64,000 bases of DNA, from the NCBI GenBank assembly GCA_964030475.1, contig CAXIPT010000002.1, positions 5,333,006-5,397,005 on the forward strand. The letters are read 5' to 3'. The notes under the pieces are model-generated. The model was not told where the DNA came from and did no database searches. It saw nothing but the letters and a program-made list of their open reading frames with translations. This document shows positions 26,001-38,183 of the stretch, one piece after another. Both the position numbers and the translations under genes were made by a program. Each line of letters starts with the position of its first letter. Within the stretch, counting starts at the first letter, position 1. This DNA is from Tethya wilhelma (Eukaryota > Porifera > Demospongiae > Tethyida > Tethyidae).

Positions 26001-27690
26001 AATGCATGCAGGTATATTAAACTTGGAAGTTATAGCATTAATTTTAGAGAAAAGAAAAGAAAAGATTGTTTATGCAGTGTTGCTGCTTGCATGTATATCA
26101 AAGAAAGAGATGTATATGATTTAATAGCAGGTATAGGGAAGGGATTTGCTATAATAATGGCTGCATGTTGTATGAATTGATTGCATGCACAAATCAGCTA
26201 TATAATAGTCTTTGCTGTGAATGTGTCATCCATGGGACTCCTGGCTACAGCAAGCATGATGACAGAGAAAAAGAAAAACGTCATAAGTTTTCTTTTCAAG
26301 CACTCTTTTTTATCACATATATAGCTACATAATAATTATTAGGATGTTCAATCTTAGCATGCTCTCTAAGAGATTTGCTTATTGAGTTGTGACTACACTG
26401 CTGATGAGCGTGTGTTCCATTATGAAAGTTATTCGTGAGAAAAGAGAAACGTTATTCTTCTTAAATGGAAACAAATAATCGACAAATTGCTCTACAATAA
26501 CACAACATAGCATACAAACCACATGCTTTCTGTTTTCTGTTATTTTATCAGATTGCTGAGTACTGAAAACAAGTCCTTGTACTTAACTTAACATCCTTAA
26601 GGCCATACAGTGAAGGTATAGTTACACTGTAAGACTTTTGAGAGAACAACATTATGATAGAATTTTAGCTAACTTCGCAATGCTTACTGTATCAGTAGCT
26701 ATATGGGCCTGCAAAAGTAACAAATTTATAGAGAATGATACTCAATTTTATCTACCTATGGACTAGGGACTGCCATAGACATTATAGATAAGCATTATAT
26801 GTGACAAGAGCTAGACATTTGATTTTTATCCCCATGGAAGTTTGCAAGTTAAAGTTGAGTGTGCGTCAATTTGACTTACTGCCTGTAACAGATGTTTCGA
26901 TGGTATCATGAACTAAGCAGCCAAATTTACAGAACGTTTTTCTCTGTAACAAACGAAAACAAAGCACAGATAAACAATATCCCATGACATGACCTATACA
27001 GAGACCACATTCAATTATACACAAACAACACACACACACACACACACACATCAATTTGTGTCCATCTATATTCAACGGCGATTTCGAACGCTAAAAGTCC
27101 AGGTCTATATTGAAAACTTCAAAGCAAACATCTCAAGAATGCAGTCTATGAGGCATCAGAGGTTTTGTAGACTTACACACTGTCTTGGGCAGAGTTGCTC
27201 GACCTGATGTTGACAAGGCTCCTCCCCATTGCATTCACTCTCCGTACATTGTGCATACTATTAGAAAAACCAAAACAGGAGGGGTGAAAAATAAAACGTA
27301 AACTCGCTGTAGGAATCATGTTCTGGCGTGTCACAGAGAATGAAGACTATTAATGTACTTACACAGGCGTCTCTACATCTGTTTATCGGTAACGTTGGCT
27401 CCGAGTAGTGTCTAAGACACCCTGCTTTGCACTCATGTACCTGAGATAACCATCATACGACAATAGACGATGAAATAACATTTTCATTGATGCTTTTGAC
27501 ATATAGAATAATTATTCTACAGTATGCATGTGTCTGAGCTCATGAGATTTGCTACTTAACACTGCATTCAGTTTTCTTTGTTAGTGTTGAAATACCTTTT
27601 GATAAAGTGCACAGTTTTGTTGTAGTGAATCAAACACTAATGAAGGCCACCCAGTTTGGCTGTCCAATTGCTGTGTGAGTGTGTGTGTGT

Positions 27691-27724
<34 letters not shown>

Positions 27725-30689
27725 GAAAGATCAATATTTATAAAACAGGTGTGCAACAGTATGCATGCTATGTAATTACGTATGTGGATGGCGAGACACC
27801 AATCTTCCACCAAAAAAGTACACACATAAATATGGCATAAAGCACTATTCGTGTATGAAAATCACATATACAGTATAATATAAGCATATTATTGCATTTC
27901 CCAATACTGTATGTAGTCTAATTGATGAGCCATAATGTATTGGTTGCTTATTTTGTATATACAGCAGAGCCTCTTTCAAAGGTTAAATTCCATTCAGGAC
28001 TTAAAATAATACCCAGTATTGTCTACAAAAGTTCCAATACACACCGTCTACACATAACTGTGTTGCTGAGAGTAATAGAACAATTTTTAGCATGGGTTAT
28101 CCATTATAGAAGCATCTTGACTATTTTCTCATATACAGCAAAGTTTTTGAACCACGCAAGTTATTCCACAAAATTGCTATACAGTGCTATAGCAACTACA
28201 AATACTAGCTACTTGTGTGTACTCAACACAAAAGAGCATTCATTCACCAAGATAGGAAGTGTAGTTGCTTTGTTAGCAAAGTACGTGACAACTACACTCA
28301 AGTTCATTCTGCCCACATATATTATTTGAATAGAAACACTATGGCAACCGTTCCTTAATATTGTCGTTTACTTTGCCTATACGTACCCCATACTGTAGGA
28401 CAGTTATGTGTAAGTACACAGTCATACTTGTATATGTCTACATTAAGTACAGGCATGCTTTGTGCAAGATCAAATTGAATTTGGAACTCAGAGCCAGCTA
28501 TTGCACGAGCAAGGCACACACTAATTCTTTTATGCATAGAGTGCTTGTAACACTGTTGATTATACAAATGTTTTCCCATAGTTTTAGACCCATTCGGAGC
28601 TAAGGATGTACATGCTGTTCAATGTACTGACTTGTGTAGGGCAGAAATCATGGTACAAGGTACACATATCACATTAGCTGTTTTGAATTCAATATCTTTA
28701 CTACACAGCCATGTGAATTGTACATTTTTGTTTATCCATTGTTCAGGCTATATTCAACAGAAACATTGTGACAGACACTGATGGTGGTATCTAACTTGCT
28801 GTTTGACAAAAATCTCACAGAATTCCCCATGACTACCTATCAAATGGGATGCCAAACTACTGAGAAAACATTGCTATGCTGGTAAGTCAAACAATGATGT
28901 TGTATGTTAATGAACTCAGAGGCCGAAAGATGCTGGAAAATTGTTAGTTTCGTGTAAAATGGATTCATATACACTTCCCTTGCTTGTGAAGGAACAATAG
29001 CAAGGAATAGTATATGCCTAGCCTACATGCATGCTGGTGGTATAACATATCCTATAAAATTAATAGCTAAGACGTATGTTGTATAAATAGCTAGTATGGC
29101 AAAAAGTGCATGGTACATTAATTTTTTCAGAGCTGCAATGAATAGCTACACAATGAACCAATGTACACAATAAAGGTCAATTTCTACTATTAATGCCATG
29201 CATGCACCGCCTACGAGAACGAAAAATAAACAATGTCAAAGCCAATCTCTGTTGATTATGTGGCTTGAGTTTTGGCTCAGAACTGTTTTGTTTGGCAGAG
29301 GAAATGCCACGAGGCATGACCCAAAGGCTTGCATGCTTAGACCATTAAATCTACATAGTTTGAATGATCTCGTGAAATATGAAACCGCTAGAATGGGGGC
29401 TTGAGCAATTAGCACGATGAATAACAGTCAAGGGGGAGGGTCCTATTCGAATTACTGTCTCTATAGAAATGGTTGAGTTTAAACTTTCAGCTTAGATGCA
29501 CCCTTGGTGACTTTTATTTATTTTTCACGGTTAGACGACTGGCTCTCAAGTGTGTAATTGTATCATTGTCACTGAAAGTTAAGACTGGTTAGAGTTACAG
29601 TGAGTTTTCGATTCAGTTATGGATTAAGTGGCCATGTTTAGTAAGTCCTACAAGTTATGTACGTACTGACAATAGAATTCATGACAGTCATGTTGCATGC
29701 ATGTCCAAATTAATATCATCCATTGATTTATGGCAATCGAATTGTAAACCAAACTCAATTTGGTGTGTGGTATACAGTTTCGGCCATGTTAAGGATAATA
29801 ATAATTATGGATATAGGTGAACAATTTAACCATCATTTAAGTCATAGGACAAATTGGGCTAGTATGTACAAAAGTGGAGACATGCATAGTCTGATGGAAG
29901 GTTTTCAGCTCTATTAGGTTTCATGGGAGCATATACAAATTAAGACATCTAGCTGCTGTATGCACATACATGCACGCATGCCATGAATACTATTGCCATG
30001 ATCTTGAATACTGAATATAGCATGATTCGGAAGTATACGGCTCACTTAAGAATTCCAATGCTGTGAGCCACGTTATGCAACTATACTTCAGTTACAAAAA
30101 CTTTATCCATATGGTACATAGGTGCAATTAGAGGTTACAGTCATTGCTATAGTAACACAGACTGGGACCACTTACCGTTAGTGAAACTCCATTCTTTGGC
30201 AATAGGAAATGTTTTGTAAAGTAGCAACCACAGAGTGAGGAGTGTGCATGAGAGAAAGAGAGAGAGAGAAAACATAATAGACAAGATTATTCATGATTCA
30301 CAATCTCAAACGCCACATAGCTTCTATAGCTGACATGATATGCGCGCATATACTGCTCATGCATATTAATGAAGGCTTACAAGCTAGCTAGTGATCAACG
30401 CTTCACTTTTGCACGGCTGGTTGCATTCGGTTTCAACCACTACTGAGAGATAAGGTTTCATTCAACTTGCATGCAAGCAACTAACCTCTTTTATGCATCC
30501 CAATTCACACTGTATACTGTTCATTGCAGCTGTCAAGTCTTCATATCCATGGTGAAATACAGGCTGTGGCACTGGAGCTATACAGTCTTCAGCAGCTGCC
30601 CAAACTCCAGTAAAAGTGGTTATCTTGTACACTTGCAAAAAGAGACTACAAAGTGTTAAAAATGTGGACCTCCTTGACATCTTTCTCAT
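19510..30689 (-). CDS. Gene D: secreted Cys-rich/FN3 protein ending in a coiled coil
   Basis: Complete 17-exon model: 30486-30689, 27596-27670, 27363-27440, 27177-27257, 26880-26943, 25711-25925, 24902-25037, 23541-23657, 23054-23163, 22800-22874, 22623-22680, 22289-22482, 22068-22145, 21328-21606, 21077-21148, 20625-20884, 19510-19654. Lengths sum to 2241 nt (746 residues plus stop) and all intron phases agree. It starts MRKMSRRSTF with a hydrophobic signal (LTLCSLFLQV). The Cys-rich box (VHECKAGC, RCRDAC, CPRQC) covers roughly residues 30-170. FN3 domains carry LSWARPNG, VNWSFPD and VRWKAPL. There is no transmembrane stretch. The last two exons give a heptad-like helix (VEDKVVSLQEKLNNIEHKL) and TAA. 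Exon lengths parallel receptor F almost one to one up to the exon where F enters the membrane. The intron after 22289-22482 uses a GC donor. Function unknown; a soluble oligomeric receptor-like protein, ligand or decoy are possibilities. Confidence 0.82.
20336..20543. mobile_element. MITE, family 2, opposite orientation
   Basis: Starts CAGTAGAACCTCCGATAG and ends CGGAGGTTTCACTG with TA on both sides; it is largely the reverse complement of 14887-15041. Intron of gene D. Confidence 0.7.
21744..21906. mobile_element. Decayed relative of MITE family 2
   Basis: Internal blocks of the family (AAAACCTCT, AGAGGACAACCTCTCTA, GAGGTTTCATTGA) are present but the left terminus is degraded. Intron of gene D. 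Confidence 0.4.
27671..30485 (-). other. Large first intron of gene D
   Basis: About 2.8 kb between the signal-peptide exon and the second exon. Small open frames here show no family motifs. A mixed (GT)/(GA) tract lies directly upstream of the 27596-27670 acceptor. Confidence 0.6.
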
Positions 30690-32018
30690 GCAGGCACCAG
30701 ACAGTACATATACAGAGCTTCTATAGAACTATTTCAAACACTGAACTAGTAGTAAGTATTATGAACCATTGGTTTTTACTGTTACAGTATGATCATTGCT
30801 ACAGGTAAAAATGTGGGACCAGATTGGTAATATGCCAAACCCCTTCCTGTTCTTATAAGGATTCTCTGGTAAACCAAATGAAAACACAAGCATGCTGATT
30901 TGAAGTGACAATAGTTATTAACAAGCATAAGACCCATGCAGTTATGACTTGCATAACGCTCTATTGATCTGTATTATGTGCAGATGAACCTTCTCCAATA
31001 ATAATAATATAACATTGCATTTTCAGCTATATAATTATAGCTAAAAGTTTGTAACTCTGAGTCAGCCATAGACATAATTATGCATGCATGTCAAGAGACA
31101 TTCTTTAAACAATCACCACATGCCTGTGGGATCTGTATATGAATGAAGTGTGGTCGGTAAGCATGCAAACATGACCTATATCAAAACAGTGGCGAAGTGA
31201 ATTCATACATCTGGGAAGAGAAACATTGTTTAAACTTTATTGAAGCACATGTTACTGATAAACATATTTACGATTGCGATCGTTACAAGTTAATTTGGTC
31301 GTTATGATGGAATTTTTTGGTCAGTGATACAAATTCGCTAGTCTGAGTGGGAACCAGCGTAAACAGTTGAGGTCAAAAGATGAAAGGAAAGAAAGTTGTG
31401 GGTTGTCCGAGTGTGGTACAAGAATATCCAATCAAAATGTAGAATGATTATGTCTACAGACCTGGTCTGGAGGAATTAAATAAAGGAAGATGTATACAGC
31501 ACGTTAAAAGTCCAAGACTTATTCAATTTGTTATACGTATGGATGGATGTGCACATGTATTGTAGTTGTTTGTGAGTGTGTCTTTTGTCTGTCTCTGTAA
31601 TCGACGATTTCTCATCCTCTTGCTTTTGTCTACTGTATGAGATTATTTATTGTTCAAATCACATGAATTGGCAATGCAGCATGGCTAGCCATCAGCAAAT
31701 TCAGTCAGGACCACTTCACTGGCCTGGCCATCACAATAATTATCCTTAAGTCTAGCGAGGTTCAAATTCACATGACAAAAACACTCAATCACTATACGGC
31801 CATATATATAGACTTAGTAAGAACAAGTTGAACAAATTAGATTCACATTTTCGATGAAAAAGGAACAGGTTTAATTTTCTATGTAAGTTATACGTAGGTT
31901 TAGAGTACTAATAGCTTCAGGTATGAGTTCGTGACTAGGATATCAAATTCCTGTTGTAGTTGAGTGACTATAGACTGAGTGACTACAAGTATTGGTGTAG
32001 GTATAATATATATGGCAG

Positions 32019-32081
<63 letters not shown>

Positions 32082-33406
32082 AGGCGTACGCATTTATGTG
32101 TGGAATTTCACTGCATGCAAGGATATACTGAGAGTCACTGTGATTGCTGGTGGGTGTTTGAGGGTGGATATTCTAACAGTCTGTATTCTTATTTCAAAAC
32201 CTTTTAAACCTCGATTAATTGCATGGTCTTCTTTCCACAACACAAGCACATTGCCATTAAAACCAGTGCTATGTAAATGCACGAACATTCCATGGCACAC
32301 ACATGTTTACTTGCATGTTGCATGCTACATACTTGCTTGTGGTGCTAGTGGAACGTTTCTAACATTTATCGCTATAGCCTAGAAGATTGTGAAGACTACA
32401 AAAACAAAAAAAGAAAAAAAAAAAAAAGGAAAATAAGAAGAAAAGAAAAACAACCACAAACATATTATTTGGGTCACATCTTAGACAACACCCTTTTAAC
32501 AAATAGGTTCTAGACTATATTAAACTTAAGAGGAACATATTATACACATACAGCTACATACAACTGAGACTAAGACTGCATTTGACAAATAATAACACTA
32601 TACGCATGTATTTGCGTGTGTGTGTGTGTAGCCTCATACCCAAGCTCTTTTCTTTGACCTTACACTAAGAACCTGGCTATGTGTGTGAGTGTGTGCTTAG
32701 TGTGTTTGTTCGTGAAAAAAGTTTCAGAGAGAGAAAGAAAACACAGGGAGGTTTTTTTTAAGATCGCCAAAGAAAAATCGGGCAACGTGAACACTGGCGC
32801 CAAGAGAACACAACTAAACCATTACGTACTAACTACTAAGTGCCATGAAAGTCATTTTTACTAAACATATTGTATATACGTTAACGTTTCTTAGCTTTGC
32901 TTGTGTGGGAATGCTTGAGAGAATTTTTTGAACGCTAACAGTCTGGGACTCTGAGGAATGGTGTAATTGTTCCCCTATGGTGGGTGGTCTATGGTATGGT
33001 GTATGTAAGTGCCTAAGTGCACAGCGTGAAATAGTTAAACTTAAAAATATAAAGAGAGTACAGTTGTGATAATTATACAGAATCATCATCATCAATATGC
33101 ATGGTCAAATGCATGTAACTCCAATTAATAGAGAACACATGGTCTTCAAAAATCAATAATAGGAAGTGATAATGATTAGCACAGAAGACATTAAGTTTCT
33201 TTATAAAATTATATACGATTGTGTGAGTGAATAAAGGTTGCTAGGCGATAAACATATTAACTTAAACAATTTACATGAGATGTACAATATTATTTTTGTA
33301 CAAAAATTTAATAATTATTACATTGGTGCAAGTGACTGGTCATTATAGATCAAATTTTAAGCCATTTTTTAAAAGAATTTTTGTATCAATGAGAGAGGGA
33401 GAGAGA

Positions 33407-33486
<80 letters not shown>

Positions 33487-33740
33487 GACTTGTGGCTAAT
33501 GAACACATACAACAATTGCTTTGTTCTGACACATTATGTTGCGTAATGTAACTTGTATCAGAAACACGATGCACATGACAAATTGTACATCAAGAATTAA
33601 GCAGGCACACATAAAAACATACAAATGATTATCAATTAATACAAGTGTTGAGATTGATCAATATGAGAAAAAAATAACAATATTAAGCGTACGTTGAAGT
33701 ATAAGTTTTAAAATGTGATCGTGTGCATGATTTCATGGGA
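30690..33740. other. Intergenic: D2 3' side to gene D 5' side
   Basis: No convincing gene. It contains a (GT)n tract at about 32022-32082, an A-rich stretch at 32398-32455, a partial hairpin repeat starting TAGCCTC at 32629 and a long (GA)n tract at 33400-33482. Open frames in this region come from these repeats. Confidence 0.6.
33400..33482 (+). repeat. (GA)n microsatellite
   Basis: Long GA run in the D2 to D intergenic region. Translated frames here (ERER, SLSL) are artefacts. Confidence 0.9.
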
Positions 33741-35640
33741 TCAATTACTCTCTTTTCCGGCTCCGAGATTCTCAATAAGCTGATCGACTTTCTCTTCCAG
33801 CGAAATGACCTGATTCTCGATGGAAGATATGACATCAGCGGTTCTCGAGGATCCACTTCCCTCGCTCGATGAGTTATCAAAGAGATCTCCGAGCTTTGTG
33901 ATCCTGAGTAAGAGTAGGACCATCAAAGAGGGACACTTAATGATCGTTTTCCACACCCACATCTATCTCACATGTGAAACTACAGGTACACAGGAGTATC
34001 ACACACGCACACACACATGTGCCTCGACATACCCACTCAAGTGGCTTGATCCGGCTCACACACAACACATTTACTGAAATGTAAACAAAGCTGGATGGAT
34101 TCCACGTACCATGATAAGTGTTTCCCCGGAAAGTGTGTGTGCCCCTCAAATCATCAACTTAAGGACATACATATTGAGGAGTCACAAAACAAAAATGCCA
34201 TTCTGATCGCTTTGAGGGCACATGCATGCATACCTTCGGCATTCCTTTATCGAATATTTGTATGTCTTTAAGCAATACGCACGTTTGTATGACAGCATAT
34301 AGGCTCTACAGAACACAGGCATTGAATGTAATATCCTATATTAGTCGCTTATGTAGACGTCAAACTCTATGTGACTAAAGCATTATCACCGACATGACAT
34401 TGTAAGATTTGTATTTGTCTCAAAGCAGATCTGATGGATGACATACAGCCCAAGACATGCTTAAAGTTGAACTATAGCTAGATATTTCAGTCGGTAAACA
34501 GTTAAATCATTGCTAATAGTGCAGTTATTATACGAAGCAAATACTCAATTGAAAAAAAGCATGAACTCACTTTTCTTGCAATTTGTTGATCAATTCTCCA
34601 ACTCCTTGCTCAAAGCTTGTAACCGACATTTCCCCATTGTCGCAATTCACATCAAAAAGCACCTACAGATGAGCAAAAACAGTGAAATTTGCTAGAGCAA
34701 TATATCCCTATTGAACAAGGCATAATATGATACACACACCAACTAGTATAGGACAATAAAACATCCAGGCATCCAATAATGTATCAGCCCACACTGGTCG
34801 ATGAATTCTTGGGTATCAACCACCAAACCAACAAACATAAACCTCTACAGAAGTTAATGACATAATTGAACTGTTATCAGCAGGTTCAGATCATTGTGGC
34901 CAGTTGTCTTGTCTTGACAGAGGAAATCTTTGGTGTTTTGAACTGTACCCTGATGTCACAGAGTTCAGGGAACCAATTGCAAGCAAGACAGGAGGTAGTG
35001 GGAAACACATACTGTTGTTAGACCACAGAACAAACTTATTATAGACAAGTGGTTGAGAGTTGGTATTTTGATGAGTGTTCAAAGCAAAAGGTGAATTGGC
35101 ATACATCCTTTGTAGCCATATGCTCAATTTTTGTGAGGCACACACACACACATGCCAATTGCACCATACTATTATATTATAGTCAAACCTTTGACCATTG
35201 TACCATATGGAATTTATATACCCACGTTCAATTTTCATTGGATGGACTGTAATTACAATTAGCATTATCCAATAAAAATTAAGTGTATTACATACATACT
35301 GTTAATAGTTGAGTTCAATTTAGCTACAAACTACTCAGTGTCTGTCTTGTACATGCATGCAATATGGGAGACCTGGTGGCTCTCGAAGGCATTTCATATC
35401 GCCTACATGTCAAGTACGACACGCTATCATGAGAAAGATGGGCCAGTCACATAATTACATGCAAAGTGCTTAATGACTCACTTTCTTCTGGCATTGTTGA
35501 CTACAGGCAAATCTCAGAGAAGAAGTTGCTTCTGTATCATCTGTAGCTTCACTGTCTTGAGGCTTTGCAGCTGTTCTTGTGATAGTCACGGTATGAATAC
35601 TGAAACAGAGTATGACAAGCACAGTCGCGGAGGAAACCAT
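33741..35640 (-). CDS. Gene D2: small secreted protein sharing gene D's C-terminal coiled coil
   Basis: Three exons: 35482-35640, 34571-34662, 33741-33903, giving about 137 residues. It starts MVSSATVLVILCFSIHT, a signal peptide. A short acidic linker and CSQQCQKK follow. Exons 2-3 encode VNCDNGEM..., then GELINKLQEKITKLGDLF, a Ser/Gly-rich stretch and a final helix (ENQVISLEEKVDQLIENL). The phase-2 junction between exons 2 and 3 is in the same place as the junction between gene D's last two exons (LLTLGER/VDGIL versus NKLQEK/ITKLG), and spacing and heptads match, so D2 is homologous to the D C-terminus without the Cys-rich box and FN3 domains. It lies between D and receptor E and is divergent from E (374 bp between start codons). 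Function not recognised. It could be a partner that co-oligomerises with D. The small size leaves some doubt over extra exons in the 0.7-0.8 kb introns. Confidence 0.68.
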
Positions 35641-36013
35641 CTTTGTTGTTGACGCTGATTGTTTGAAGCGGAGTAAATTTCTTCAAATGTATACACCTAG
35701 TATAAACTTCCTTGCGTACGTAATGTTTTGAGTTTGGCGAAATGTGCTAACAGCATAAAACTACCCAACAGGGTGGGGCTGACTTGCACGCAAACGTGAT
35801 CTCGCGTACGCTTCCGGTCGATTATGCGCGCACGTGGCCATGACTTCCGATCTCAAGCGCTGAAATTTGAAATAGGTAGAATCCCGCTGCATCTTATTAG
35901 ACCCCAGTGCTCTCAGATTTTGACTAACTTACGTTGAGTCAGTTCAATTGAGATAATATTTGTGTTTACTCAAAGCACAGTGTTGTTTACACAATTTGGT
36001 CGTGGCGGGTGAG
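35641..36013. promoter_or_regulatory. Shared intergenic region between divergent D2 and receptor E
   Basis: The start codons of D2 (minus) and E (plus) are 374 bp apart, so this block must hold both promoters. It is more GC- and CpG-rich than its surroundings and contains an ETS-like CTTCCGG at 35811-35817 and an E-box CACGTG at 35831-35836 within GCGCGCACGTGGCC. No clear TATA box was seen. Factor binding is inferred from motif shape only. Confidence 0.5.
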
Positions 36014-36340
36014 ATGCACCGATACCTGATGATCGCAAGAGGCCTCGGACTGTTTCTTCTTCTGTTTGTTGACCTTGCGGCGGCACAGAGTCAGGCAACA
36101 TGTACTCAAGTCGAGAGTTGTATTCGAGGAAACCCCACAATGGAGCCAACCTTCTCGAGTGAACGTGAAGCCGTGATGTTCGCTCGATGCCACGTTGCCT
36201 GTGTCGAAGAGGTAAAAGTTAATTTGTGCAATCAGTCACGCTGTTCTATGGTTGTTCTAAGTATAGCAACAGTCATGCATGGGTGCACAATGTAAACTAA
36301 CTCCAATGAATTCTAATTTATGAAGAAGCCTTTGATATTA

Positions 36341-36405
<65 letters not shown>

Positions 36406-38147
36406 CAGATTGCATTTTCTGAGGATATTGAAATGGTAAGCAAATTAAACTGAGAACTTAAGGTACAGCATGACTCAACTTGTACATTTGAAATTGTAAC
36501 TTGCATTGCCCACTCAGTCAAACTCGTGAACTCTAAACCTGAATGTTAAGCTCACTGTACATAATTATGCTATAAGGTTTCCTAACTTACCTTGCTATAC
36601 AATGGTCATGCATGGTTTGAATCCGTCCCAAAATCCTGAGGTAATTTGGCCTGCATGCAATGCAACACTGGCAATTCAGTTGCTCCAACTACATGTGAAT
36701 CAATTATTTTTTATGCTTGATGTAAAGCTGGGTTTGATAGTGTATTTTTTTACAAAGTCTTGATTGTGGTTTAATCGGGACTGTCATTTGGGACGACGCA
36801 CCATATAGATACATAGAGGAGCTTTCCGAATTTTAGGTTACAGAAGGTTCATAAAAAAATAAGTTAAAATAAAGTTCATTAATAAATATTTAAATAATAA
36901 TAATATTCAGATGCATGCATGCTCACGTATGAATCACTTGAGTGGAACTAGTAATTCATGATAGCATTTCCTTCTACTCATAGCTCTACTGTGCATGATC
37001 CAGGCACTTCAGAATGCTTTCATGTCACCATTAACTCTGCGCAAAAGCTTATTGGACTATAATAATGGATTATTATAGTGCTGCATACGTCCCTTGGCAA
37101 AGATGAACCATGTACTAGAGCTGTTCGGGATGCACAGGTACATACATGCGTCACATTATCCTTTACGTACACATTTGTCGGCTGGCAGTACAAGTATAAT
37201 TGCTATGGTGTTCACGTGTATGTTCGTGTCCAGGATCATAATGTGCATTATATACGCTAGCTCGACAAATTATATATACACTATTTATAATTCTTGACTT
37301 CAAAAATTATATTGGCCACTGAAGTATNAACTCTAAACCTGAATGTTAAGCTCACTGTACATAATTATGCTATAAGGTTTCCTAACTTACCTTGCTATAC
37401 AATGGTCATGCATGGTTTGAATCCGTCCCAAAATCCTGAGGTAATTTGGCCTGCATGCAATGCAACACTGGCAATTCAGTTGCTCCAACTACATGTGAAT
37501 CAATTATTTTTTATGCTTGATGTAAAGCTGGGTTTGATAGTGTATTTTTTTACAAAGTCTTGATTGTGGTTTAATCGGGACTGTCATTTGGGACGACGCA
37601 CCATATAGATACATAGAGGAGCTTTCCGAATTTTAGGTTACAGAAGGTTCATAAAAAAATAAGTTAAAATAAAGTTCATTAATAAATATTTAAATAATAA
37701 TAATATTCAGATGCATGCATGCTCACGTATGAATCACTTGAGTGGAACTAGTAATTCATGATAGCATTTCCTTCTACTCATAGCTCTACTGTGCATGATC
37801 CAGGCACTTCAGAATGCTTTCATGTCACCATTAACTCTGCGCAAAAGCTTATTGGACTATAATAATGGATTATTATAGTGCTGCATACGTCCCTTGGCAA
37901 AGATGAACCATGTACTAGAGCTGTTCGGGATGCACAGGTACATACATGCGTCACATTATCCTTTACGTACACATTTGTCGGCTGGCAGTACAAGTATAAT
38001 TGCTATGGTGTTCACGTGTATGTTCGTGTCCAGGATCATAATGTGCATTATATACGCTAGCTCGACAAATTATATATACACTATTTATAATTCTTGACTT
38101 CAAAAATTATATTGGCCACTGAAGTATAAGTTTACATGTTTGTGTGT

Positions 38148-38183
<36 letters not shown>

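Noticed and set aside
31960..32382. 140-codon frame rich in VCVC
   Set aside because: Produced by a (GT)n microsatellite.
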